This document shows positions 1 to 4,985 of a stretch of 7,731 nt of DNA, in pieces. This stretch comes from Eubacteriales Family XIII. Incertae Sedis bacterium (GTDB lineage: Bacteria > Bacillota > Clostridia > Peptostreptococcales > Anaerovoracaceae): contig JAIRSA010000166.1 in assembly GCA_031255695.1 (NCBI GenBank), positions 1 through 7,731 of the forward strand, in the 5' to 3' direction. Made by a program: the position numbers and the translations under genes. The notes under the pieces are model-generated. The model searched no databases and was not told the origin of the DNA. It saw only the letters and a program-made list of their open reading frames with translations. Every line of letters begins with the position of its first letter. The stretch's first letter is position 1.

Positions 1-1496
1 AGGATCTTGCCCGTCAGGTCGCCCATGGCCTGCACCTTCGCCGCGGTGGCGAACCTGTCGGTGCTGCCATAGCCGATGATGTACGGCTCTGTCATGAAGG
101 CTACCGGCGCCGCGAGATCCGTGGCCGGCGCACGTGCGCCCGCCGCGGCCTGGGCCGTCGGATAAGTAAGGGGTATGCGCCTCTGGTTGCCGTAGTAGTC
201 GTTGTACGGCGCTATGGCCTTGTAGCGGTCGTAGCCGCCGTAGGCGGGCACGAAGGACGTGCCGTATTCATAGGTGAAGCCCAGCGCACGGACCGCGCCC
301 CAGAGGTAGTCGTTGATCTCGCCGCTCTGGGCGTACATGACGTTGCCGTTCTGGTCGGCATGCAGGTTTATGTCGGCCTGCTTGCGGGCCAGCTCGCCGA
401 GGAGGGGATGGGCATTATTGGGGTTGTTCACATAGGCCCATGCAAATATGACCAGCTGGCCAGATGTATGCCCCGATATGGACGAGATGATCTGGTTGTT
501 CTTGTATACGCTGATCACAGCCTGGGTTTCAGGCTCGCTGTTCGGCGCCACGCCGCGGTAGGTGCCGCTGTTGTAGTCGGAAGACGAGCCGTTATTCGAA
601 CCCCAGCGGTATGACCAGTTCCTGTTTATGTCGATGCCGTAGGTGCCGTCCGGGTTCAGTGTCCTGTTCTTGCGCCAGCTGCCGGGGTTGTTGCGCTGGT
701 CGTAGTGCATGCCGTCCGGGTTGCTCATGGGCACCATCCACACCCTCGTGCTGTCGAGCAAGGCGGTGACCTCGCTGTTCTTGCCATACTGGGTGAGCAG
801 GTACCAAGTCAGGTTCATGGCCAGCTCGTTCGTAGGCCACTCACGTGCGTGGTTGCCGGCCATATGGAAGGTCTCGGGCCTGCCGTCCCTCTTGCCAGGC
901 TCGTTGCAGATCTCCAGCGCGTAGATGGGGACGCCTTCGACGCTCGTGCCGATCACTTCCATTTTGACCAATTCGGGATATAGGGCCGCGAGGTAGTTCA
1001 TCTCGCCGTAATATTCCGTAACGGTCCTGTAGCCTAGACGCTTCGGGAAGCCGTATTTTTCGTCAAAGGCGACATCCGTGGGGTCGAACATCGCATTTAC
1101 GTCTATTTCCAAGCTAGGATCGCCAGTGGCCGATGAACCGGGTATGCCCGGGATGGGGGCCGCGAATGTCGAGAAGTTTCCGCCCTCCATCTCATAGCCC
1201 AGCCAATCGACCTGCGCGGTGGCGTCCTCCTCGATGACTATGTACTCTATATCGTTGGCCGCGAAGTACTCCCTCTCGAAGTCCTTGACCATTATCAGGG
1301 CCACATAGCCATCCTCAATGGCTATGATATCAAGGCCGGCTGCGTTCAGTTCATCAATGCCGGCCTGGTCCTGGGCCTCGACCGCCACAATGGGAATAGC
1401 CTTGGGCTCGGGTTTAACCGGATCCGCCGCCATTGCAGGGACTGTGGATACCAAAACCATCGATAAGGCAAGCGCCCATGCCAGTAATTTTTTCAT
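1..1496 (-). CDS. Secreted M14-family zinc carboxypeptidase precursor (3' end outside window)
   Basis: Predicted exported metallopeptidase that removes C-terminal residues from peptides. At least 498 codons are visible and no stop is reached, so the C-terminus is missing. Residues 1-23 are a signal peptide (KK, hydrophobic core, AMA cleavage motif). Residues about 30-100 resemble the small M14 propeptide domain. The catalytic domain starts near residue 155. Zinc ligands fit H216 and E219 (NHAREW) and H343 (SGHTSGQ); the substrate arginine fits R292 (DINRNW); the catalytic glutamate fits E410 (GFTYEYGTS). The spacings E219-R292 (73) and R292-H343 (51) equal those of bovine carboxypeptidase A (E72, R145, H196). 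About 40-45 extra residues appear to follow E410 before a segment resembling the last helix (IIGYGSTDRF...). The ATG at 1496 is preceded by GAGAGGAG 8 nt upstream. The gene is divergent from folT. The family call is secure; substrate preference cannot be told. Confidence 0.93.
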   Translation of the reverse strand, partial: MKKLLAWALALSMVLVSTVPAMAADPVKPEPKAIPIVAVEAQDQAGIDELNAAGLDIIAIEDGYVALIMVKDFEREYFAANDIEYIVIEEDATAQVDWLGYEMEGGNFSTFAAPIPGIPGSSATGDPSLEIDVNAMFDPTDVAFDEKYGFPKRLGYRTVTEYYGEMNYLAALYPELVKMEVIGTSVEGVPIYALEICNEPGKRDGRPETFHMAGNHAREWPTNELAMNLTWYLLTQYGKNSEVTALLDSTRVWMVPMSNPDGMHYDQRNNPGSWRKNRTLNPDGTYGIDINRNWSYRWGSNNGSSSDYNSGTYRGVAPNSEPETQAVISVYKNNQIISSISGHTSGQLVIFAWAYVNNPNNAHPLLGELARKQADINLHADQNGNVMYAQSGEINDYLWGAVRALGFTYEYGTSFVPAYGGYDRYKAIAPYNDYYGNQRRIPLTYPTAQAAAGARAPATDLAAPVAFMTEPYIIGYGSTDRFATAAKVQAMGDLTGKI

Positions 1497-1504
1497 GTAA
1501 CACG

Positions 1505-1512
1505 CTCCTCTC
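1505..1512 (-). promoter_or_regulatory. Ribosome binding site of the carboxypeptidase gene
   Basis: On the minus strand GAGAGGAG ends 8 nt before the ATG at 1496. It is the only strong site near this start and fixes it. I found no convincing -35/-10 pair close upstream. Confidence 0.75.
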
Positions 1513-1520
1513 ATTAAACA

Positions 1521-1537
1521 GTTCACATATGGTTCAC
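1521..1537. repeat. GTTCAC direct repeat, 11-bp period, in carboxypeptidase upstream region
   Basis: GTTCAC-ATATG-GTTCAC on the plus strand (GTGAAC twice on the coding strand), about 25-40 bp upstream of the carboxypeptidase start. The 11-bp period is about one helical turn, as in tandem half-sites for response regulators. This is only a pattern; no regulator is identified. Confidence 0.3.
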
Positions 1538-1575
1538 AATAACATATGTCCTAGAAAAAACCAGTTGCCTTGGTG

Positions 1576-1599
1576 CTAGCTTGTGTCCGTTTCGCCCAT
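1576..1599 (-). CDS. Possible 7-residue leader peptide ORF
   Basis: Minus-strand ORF ATG...TAG encoding MGETDTS. It is preceded by a full AAGGAGG (1606-1612) with a 6-nt spacer, so the initiation signal is better than that of the carboxypeptidase gene 80 nt downstream. A run of T (minus strand, about 1554-1559) follows the stop. It could be a regulatory leader peptide, the surviving start of a decayed gene, or chance. No amino acid is over-represented in a way that would point to classical attenuation. Confidence 0.25.
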   Translation of the reverse strand: MGETDTS

Positions 1600-1731
1600 A
1601 TTCCACCTCCTTGGCATACGCCTAATCCATCAGAAACCCTGGCATGCCGCAGCGCGGCCGCCCCTGGAGATCCGATTCTATGTTTCGCCTCCGCCCAAAT
1701 GGGAGGTTTTCTGCATTTCCCTGCATTGTCT

Positions 1732-1758
1732 AAAAAATCAGCGGCTTTGCGAAGCCAC
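1732..1758 (-). terminator. Terminator-like hairpin on minus strand
   Basis: On the minus strand GTGGCTT (from 1758) pairs with AAGCCGC (to 1741) around the loop CGCA, giving 7 pairs including one G-T. Then come TGA and six T (1737-1732). It has the form of an intrinsic terminator and lies 236 nt upstream of the carboxypeptidase start. No gene is recognised just upstream on that strand, so it may close a small RNA or act as an attenuator. Confidence 0.4.
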
Positions 1759-1921
1759 CGTACATATACTGAATATGAGCGGGCGCAGCGGCGTATGGCG
1801 ATAGCGTCTATCATGGCGTTCTGCTTTGTCGCTCTCCCTGCTCAGGATCGATATCAAAATACAGTACAGCATGGCCGGGATAAGGGCCCGGCGCTGCCTG
1901 CCGGATGAAACTGTGGCGTCA

Positions 1922-1935
1922 CTGTGGCGCCACAG
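1922..1935. promoter_or_regulatory. 14-bp perfect palindrome
   Basis: CTGTGGC-GCCACAG is a perfect inverted repeat, and a further half-site CTGTGGCG sits at 1911-1918. The form suits a dimeric repressor operator. It lies about 210 bp upstream of the folT -10 box and 425 bp from the carboxypeptidase start, too far for simple steric repression of either, so its role is open. Confidence 0.25.
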
Positions 1936-2144
1936 CATGAAGATACGGCGTCCGGATGGTGCGTCCGGGCCAGCGCTTCTTAATAAACATCGCCGCGCCA
2001 GCGCCGTTTGACGGCGCTAAAGGGCAATGCCCGGCAGCGCCTTTGCTGCTTCTCTTCTCTGTTGGTCAACATTATATATTAGCAATACTTACCAGTCAAT
2101 ACTTTTTTAAACTTTTGAAATTTTTTTATTTATTTATCACCAGA

Positions 2145-2150
2145 TATAAT
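2145..2150 (+). promoter_or_regulatory. Candidate folT promoter -10 box
   Basis: Perfect TATAAT at the end of a very AT-rich tract (2041-2160). At 16-18 bp upstream there is only a T-run, and a better -35-like TTGAAA (2115-2120) is 24 bp away, which is too far. Transcription from here would give a 5' leader of about 165 nt before folT. A competing site is TTGAAT (2193-2198), 17 bp, TAATAT (2216-2221), which would shorten the leader to about 95 nt. Confidence 0.45.
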
Positions 2151-2156
2151 GCTAGA

Positions 2157-2323
2157 TTTTATGGGCTTATGTGCCAATCAGGCACAATCCGCTTGAATGC
2201 GGCGCCCCGCCGTGATAATATATATAGGCTGGGTCCTTGGCTTTGCAACGGAACAGGGCGGCAGATCAGCCGCAAAGATGCGATGGTTCTAGATCGGGGG
2301 GCAGCATTAGGGAGGATATTTCC
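2157..2323 (+). promoter_or_regulatory. Structured folT 5' leader, no recognised riboswitch class
   Basis: The leader has a series of hairpins: GTGCC/GGCAC (2171-2185); CCGC/GCGG (2189-2202), which overlaps and so excludes CGGC/GCCG (2200-2212); and GCGGC/GCCGC (2258-2273), flanked by CTTT (2241-2244) and AAAG (2274-2277), which can pair around it. Overlapping alternative stems are what a switching leader would show. I looked for the core motifs of the tetrahydrofolate riboswitch (GCGTTAAGTG-like) often found before folT, and of TPP, FMN, cobalamin and T-box elements, and did not find them. There is no clear terminator inside; the ribosome binding site AGGGAGG lies at 2308-2314. Confidence 0.35.
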
Positions 2324-2842
2324 ATGCATAGAAAAAACGAGAAACTCAGCCTGGGCTCGCTTGTCACGCTCGCTTTCCTGGCTGCAATCCAAATCGTCCT
2401 GGAAAGGTTCATAGCCATCAACACGCCTTTTGTGCGCATAAGCCTCGGCTTCGTGCCCATCTGCATAGCGGCCATAAATTTCGGCCCCTTCTGGACCGCC
2501 TGCATGTGCGCCGCCGCCGATATCATCGGCGCCCTGCTCGTCCCGACGGGCCCGTTCTTCCCAGGCTTCACGCTCACCGCGATCCTGACCGGCGCCACCT
2601 ACGGGCTGTTCCTCTACCGCCGCAGCGCGAGCTGGAAACAGGTGCTGCCCGCCGTCGCGATAGTCTGCCTGGTGTACAATCTGTGCCTTGACTCGCTGTG
2701 GCTTTACATCATTATGGGCAAGGGCTTCCTGGGCTACATACCTGCCCGTTTCGCCAAGGCAGCCATCATGATCCCGCTCCAGACCATGGCCATACCGGCA
2801 GTATGGCGGTATGTCAAGCGCTTCGCCCCCGGCACCCGCTAG
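2324..2842 (+). CDS. folT: Folate-family ECF transporter S component
   Basis: Membrane substrate-binding (S) subunit of an energy-coupling factor importer, predicted to bring folate or a related pterin into the cell together with the shared EcfT and ATPase subunits. It has 172 residues, normal for the family, and is very hydrophobic with about six membrane segments (roughly 11-31, 40-57, 58-76, 80-99, 107-129, 146-164). It carries FolT-like stretches: AAIQIVLERF near the start, PTGPFFPGFTLTA (75-87), NLCLDSLWLYI (119-129) and IMIPLQT (148-154), followed by a basic tail. The ATG at 2324 is chosen because AGGGAGG lies 9 nt upstream and family similarity begins at once; the frame is open back to 2237 but those extra residues look non-coding. 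No ecfA or ecfT genes are here, so it is probably a group II S subunit using a module encoded elsewhere. Folate rather than another vitamin is inferred from family resemblance. Confidence 0.9.
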   Translation: MHRKNEKLSLGSLVTLAFLAAIQIVLERFIAINTPFVRISLGFVPICIAAINFGPFWTACMCAAADIIGALLVPTGPFFPGFTLTAILTGATYGLFLYRRSASWKQVLPAVAIVCLVYNLCLDSLWLYIIMGKGFLGYIPARFAKAAIMIPLQTMAIPAVWRYVKRFAPGTR

Positions 2843-2911
2843 GGCCGGCGCGCTTCCTCCTTGGCGAAGAAGACGCGGGCGGTTCGCCCCCGGCAACCGC
2901 TAGGACCGGCG
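2822..2911. repeat. 29-bp imperfect direct repeat spanning the folT stop codon
   Basis: Copies at 2822-2850 and 2883-2911, both beginning TTCGCCCCCGGCA, differ at two positions by my reading (C/A and G/A). The copy starts are 61 bp apart. The first copy holds the last codons and TAG of folT; the second lies in the downstream spacer in another frame. It looks like a small local duplication. Confidence 0.75.
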
Positions 2912-2939
2912 GCCGGCGCTCTGGCCCGCTACAGTCCAG

Positions 2940-2967
2940 GCCCCGCAGGCTTCACAGGCGGCGGGGC
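2940..2967. terminator. GC hairpin in folT/rqcP convergent spacer
   Basis: GCCCCGC (2940-2946) and GCGGGGC (2961-2967) form a 7-bp GC-only stem with a 14-nt loop. No T-run follows on either strand. With the 2995-3022 hairpin it may help end transcription between the convergent genes. Confidence 0.25.
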
Positions 2968-2994
2968 GGGCAAGATCCCCGAAGGCCCAGCTTC

Positions 2995-3022
2995 GCCAGC
3001 CGGCCCTAGCGCCGCGGCTGGC
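2995..3022. terminator. Possible bidirectional terminator hairpin between folT and rqcP
   Basis: GCCAGCCG (2995-3002) pairs with CGGCTGGC (3015-3022), 8 bp with a 12-nt loop, starting 6 nt past the rqcP stop codon. The position is right for a shared terminator of convergent genes, but no poly-T tract is present, so it would be atypical or factor-dependent. Confidence 0.35.
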
Positions 3023-3028
3023 TGCGCG

Positions 3029-3271
3029 TCACTCGATCGCCTCGTACATCTGGGCCGCGTCTTCCTTGCGCGGCGATTCCGTCAGCGCGGCCACCCGCAC
3101 CTTCACCTCCGAATTCCCGAAACGCAGCAGTATGATGTCGCCCAGCTTCACCTCGGCGCCCGGCTTCGCCGGCCTGCCGTTTATGAGCACACGTTCCTTC
3201 TCGCATGCCTCCTTCGCGACAGTCCGGCGCTTTATCAGCCTGGAATTCTTTAAATATTTGTCTATCCTCAT
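3029..3271 (-). CDS. rqcP: S4-domain ribosome-associated quality control protein RqcP (YabO)
   Basis: Small basic RNA-binding protein of 80 residues (B. subtilis RqcP is in the same size range). In B. subtilis it binds obstructed 50S subunits with RqcH and helps add C-terminal alanine tails to stalled nascent chains. Residues 1-50 are an S4 domain: MRIDKYLKNSRLIKRR, then TVAKEACE, the turn VLINGRPAKPG and VKLGD. R2 and R16, important in the characterised protein, are present. The ATG at 3271 is chosen because homologues start MRLDKF; an in-frame ATG at 3295 would add eight basic residues. The ribosome binding site before 3271 is modest (GAAAGG). The place downstream of a SpoVB-like gene, mazG and HU matches yabO. 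Unusually, a terminator and a repeat array separate it from HU; TATACT on the minus strand (3306-3311) could be its own -10 box, with a poor -35. Confidence 0.9.
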   Translation of the reverse strand: MRIDKYLKNSRLIKRRTVAKEACEKERVLINGRPAKPGAEVKLGDIILLRFGNSEVKVRVAALTESPRKEDAAQMYEAIE

Positions 3272-3316
3272 TGATCTACCTTTCCGTCGTTCCATAGCAC
3301 ATGCAAGTATAGGCTT

Positions 3317-3353
3317 CTCGGTAAACTCCTGCCACGCTCGGTAAACTCCTGCC
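3317..3353. repeat. Two 17-bp direct repeats next to the long tandem units
   Basis: CTCGGTAAACTCCTGCC occurs at 3317-3333 and exactly again at 3337-3353 (period 20). The second copy supplies the left arm of a strong hairpin whose right arm is the beginning of the first long repeat unit. Confidence 0.85.
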
Positions 3354-3371
3354 CGCTAAAGCGGGGGAGTT
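3344..3371. repeat. 11-bp hairpin at the junction of short and long repeats
   Basis: AACTCC-(TG bulge)-CCCGC pairs with GCGGG-GGAGTT around the loop TAAA: 11 base pairs with one 2-nt bulge. The left arm comes from a short repeat and the right arm from the first long unit. A second left arm (3324-3333) and second right arm (3433-3443) exist, so other nested pairings are possible. Confidence 0.7.
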
Positions 3372-3499
3372 CTCGAGTGGCACCTTCCTGCCGGTTGCAT
3401 AGGGCGCGCAACCGGGGATAGGTGCGCATAAAGCGGGGGAGTTCTCGAGTGGCACCTTCCTGCCGGTTGCATAGGGCGCAACCGGGGATAGGTGCGCAA
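3358..3499. repeat. Tandem 72/70-bp hairpin-forming repeat array between HU and rqcP genes
   Basis: Two nearly identical units lie head to tail: 3358-3429 (72 bp) and 3430-3499 (70 bp). Each starts AAAGCGGGGGAGTTCTCGAG and ends ATAGGTGCGCA. In each, GCACCT-TCC-CCGGTTGC pairs with GCAACCGG-GGA-AGGTGC (17 pairs with 1-2-nt bulges): 3380-3425 in the first and 3452-3495 in the second. The only internal length difference I see, two bases, falls in the hairpin loop (9 versus 7 nt), leaving the stem whole. I do not recognise the family. A REP-like or other short non-autonomous element is possible, as is an RNA element in the rqcP leader. Confidence 0.85.
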
Positions 3500-3500
3500 T

Positions 3501-3540
3501 ACAAAAGGACTGTCCCACGGCGGGTGCGCCGGAACAGTCC
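3501..3540 (-). terminator. Rho-independent terminator of hup
   Basis: On the minus strand GGACTGT (from 3540) pairs with ACAGTCC (to 3507), with further CC/GG and CGGCG/CGCCG pairs inside around a 4-nt loop. A TTTTGT tract follows directly. This is a classical intrinsic terminator about 130 nt downstream of the hup stop codon, before the repeats and rqcP. Weak hairpins TGTAAA/TTTACA (3549-3564) and GTCTG/CAGAC lie between the hup stop and the terminator. Confidence 0.8.
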
Positions 3541-3672
3541 AATTCATCTGTAAAGCAATTTACAAAGCCGTAGCGCATGTCTGTGCGCAGACGCCCTGCA
3601 TTGGCAGCTGGCTGGCGGGGAACCCCATAGGCCTGCCGCTTCACAGGAACGCCGCAAAACATACAGCCCGTT

Positions 3673-3951
3673 TTATTTGTTGACGGCATCCTTGAGGGCT
3701 TTGCCCGCTTTGAACACAGGCGCCTTTGCCGCATCAATCTGAATAACTTCCTCAGGCTTCCGGGGGTTTCTTCCCTGTCTGGCTTTCCTCTGGCGTGTCT
3801 CGAATGTGCCGAAACCGATGAGCTGCACCTTGTCACCCTTAACCAACGCATCCTCAATGCTTGCTATCGTCGCGTTAACCGCAACCTCTGCGTCCTTTTT
3901 AGTGAAGCCTGTCTTATCCGCAACACTTGTAATCAATTCTGCTTTATTCAC
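3673..3951 (-). CDS. hup: DNA-binding protein HU
   Basis: Histone-like nucleoid protein of 92 residues, the normal HU size; it acts as a dimer that bends and compacts DNA without strong sequence preference. The helical half (residues 1-40) is followed by the signature region IGFGTFETRQRKARQGRNP (45-63) and the DNA-intercalating arm with P63, then the C-terminal AAKAPVFKAGKALKDAV. The usual TGEE after RNP reads KPEE here, a tolerated variation. The start is GTG at 3951, strongly supported by AAAGGAGG (3961-3968), 9 nt upstream. Its own promoter (3987-4014) and terminator (3501-3540) suggest a separately controlled, abundant transcript within the mazG-rqcP cluster. It could be IHF-like by fold, but length and residues favour HU. 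Confidence 0.96.
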   Translation of the reverse strand: MNKAELITSVADKTGFTKKDAEVAVNATIASIEDALVKGDKVQLIGFGTFETRQRKARQGRNPRKPEEVIQIDAAKAPVFKAGKALKDAVNK

Positions 3952-3986
3952 GAAAAAAACCTCCTTTAATAAAATTTAGTTCAGAA

Positions 3987-4014
3987 AATATAAAACCCAA
4001 CATTTGGCAGACAA
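3987..4014 (-). promoter_or_regulatory. Candidate hup promoter
   Basis: On the minus strand TTGTCT (4014-4009), a 16-bp spacer and TATATT (3992-3987) match the sigma-A -35 and -10 boxes at 4/6 and 5/6. It sits just downstream of the mazG stop codon in an AT-rich gap, and gives a leader of roughly 30 nt that includes the AAAGGAGG site. Confidence 0.6.
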
Positions 4015-4017
4015 AAC

Positions 4018-4884
4018 TTACTTGACGCCGCCTTCCTTCTTAGCCTTTTCCCATAACTCGTCCATCTCGCAGAGAGCCATGTCTTCAAGTTTTCTTCCAG
4101 CGCTATAAGCCTCAGATTCCACAAAAGCGAATCTTTCCATAAACTTCCGCGACGCGCCTTCCAAAGCGTCTTCCGGATCGATCTTGAGGAACCTAGCCAC
4201 ATTCACGACTGAAAACAGCAAATCCCCAAGCTCGTCTTTGAGCCTTGCTTTATCCCCAACAGCACAGGCTTCGAGAAGCTCCTTGGCCTCCTCTTCGACC
4301 TTCGCGAATGCGCCATCCACACTCTCCCAGTCAAAACCTGCCTCCGCAGCCTTCGCCTGCACCTTGAAACTCCTAGTAAGCGCCGGCAATGCTTTGGGTA
4401 TACTGCCCAAGATCTCGGAATGCATAAGCGCTCCCTTCTCTTGCCTTTTCACATTTTCCCATTTTTCAATTACTTTGTCAATAGTTTTAGCGCTTTCTTT
4501 TGAAAAAATGTGAGGATGTCGCCTGATCATCTTGTCTGAAACCCTATTTGCTATGTCGGCAAGCCCAAACAGACCCTTTTCGCTGGCCATTTCGCCGTGG
4601 AACACCACTTGCAGCAGGACATCGCCCAATTCCTCCTCCAGGTTGTCCATGTCGCCGCGCTCGATCGCGTCCTTGGCCTCGTAGGCCTCTTCGATCAGGC
4701 ACTGCTTGATGCTCTCATGCGTCTGCGCCATATCCCAAGGGCAGCCGCCCTCGCCGCGCAGCACGCCCAATATCTCCGCCAGGCGCGCTACCGCGTCGCC
4801 CGCCCCGGCGCGCCTTTCGTAAAGCCGCGCGTATTCTGCCCTGAGCCCGCCGCCCCCGCAATATCCGCTTGTGTTTTCTGGCAT
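4018..4884 (-). CDS. mazG: Nucleoside triphosphate pyrophosphohydrolase MazG
   Basis: Hydrolyses (d)NTPs to monophosphate and pyrophosphate; the family removes abnormal nucleotides and in some bacteria lowers (p)ppGpp. It has 288 residues with two MazG repeats. The first has GGCPWD (46-51), the Mg-binding E65, E66, E69 and then ELGD (E85, D88). The second has E198, E199, E202 and DELGD (E218, D221). The connecting RRHPHIF is typical. The ATG at 4884 has an ideal AAAGGAGGG upstream; the frame stays open to 5214 but there overlaps the flippase gene in another frame and encodes unlikely Arg-rich sequence. B. subtilis YabN at this locus carries an extra N-terminal tetrapyrrole-methylase domain, which is absent here. 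GC content falls sharply inside the gene: about 77% at 4741-4800, about 30% at 4441-4500. About 100 GC-rich nt separate it from the flippase gene. Confidence 0.95.
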   Translation of the reverse strand: MPENTSGYCGGGGLRAEYARLYERRAGAGDAVARLAEILGVLRGEGGCPWDMAQTHESIKQCLIEEAYEAKDAIERGDMDNLEEELGDVLLQVVFHGEMASEKGLFGLADIANRVSDKMIRRHPHIFSKESAKTIDKVIEKWENVKRQEKGALMHSEILGSIPKALPALTRSFKVQAKAAEAGFDWESVDGAFAKVEEEAKELLEACAVGDKARLKDELGDLLFSVVNVARFLKIDPEDALEGASRKFMERFAFVESEAYSAGRKLEDMALCEMDELWEKAKKEGGVK

Positions 4885-4985
4885 GGCGCCCTCCTTTGTA
4901 TACTGCAATAATGCCGGCTGCATCCCCGGCCGCCGGAACGGCCCAAGGCCCGGCCGCCTACGCCGCATCGCGGCCCCTGCCGCCC

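Larger units (their letters stand above)
1551..2144. other. Long non-coding divergent spacer with hairpins
   Basis: Nearly 600 bases between the divergent carboxypeptidase gene and the folT promoter without a credible protein gene. Open frames here (for example 1570-1908 plus and 1551-1814 minus) have no family resemblance, and I saw no ribosome binding site fitting their starts. Visible structures: a minus-strand hairpin plus T-run (1732-1758), a 7-codon ORF with a strong ribosome binding site (1576-1612), a plus-strand CCTCC/GGAGG hairpin followed by TTTT (1688-1710), hairpins at 1874-1892 and 2000-2018, the palindrome at 1922-1935, and the repeat GCGTCCGG at 1948 and 1961. From about 2041 the sequence turns strongly AT-rich. 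It may hold a degraded gene, a small RNA or long leaders; nothing decides between these. Confidence 0.6.

Noticed and set aside
1560..1740. Cyclic-di-GMP (GEMM) riboswitch upstream of the carboxypeptidase, suggested by a loose GGCGAAAC...ACACAAGCTA...GGCAACTGG resemblance on the minus strand.
   Set aside because: The conserved GACGCAAAGC core and the paired arms in the right order are not present.
1570..1908. 112-codon plus-strand ORF in the divergent spacer.
   Set aside because: No fitting ribosome binding site seen, no recognisable family, and it crosses hairpins and a minus-strand terminator-like element.
2237..2323. 29-residue N-terminal extension of FolT.
   Set aside because: Sequence is hydrophilic and unlike the family; AGGGAGG directly precedes the ATG at 2324.
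2157..2323. Tetrahydrofolate, TPP, FMN, cobalamin or T-box element before folT.
   Set aside because: None of their diagnostic conserved strings is visible; only generic hairpins are.
2159..2896. 245-codon minus-strand ORF antisense to folT.
   Set aside because: Composition is that of a GC-rich antisense shadow and the plus-strand folT reading is clearly real.
3358..3499. CRISPR array.
   Set aside because: There are only two direct units lying head to tail without unique spacers, and the units are about 70 bp.
3276..3857. A 193-codon minus-strand open frame containing the repeated peptide ATGRKVPLENSPAL.
   Set aside because: Its first third overlaps hup in another frame, and the rest runs through a terminator and the DNA repeats. 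The peptide repetition comes from the DNA repeats; no ribosome binding site or family supports it.
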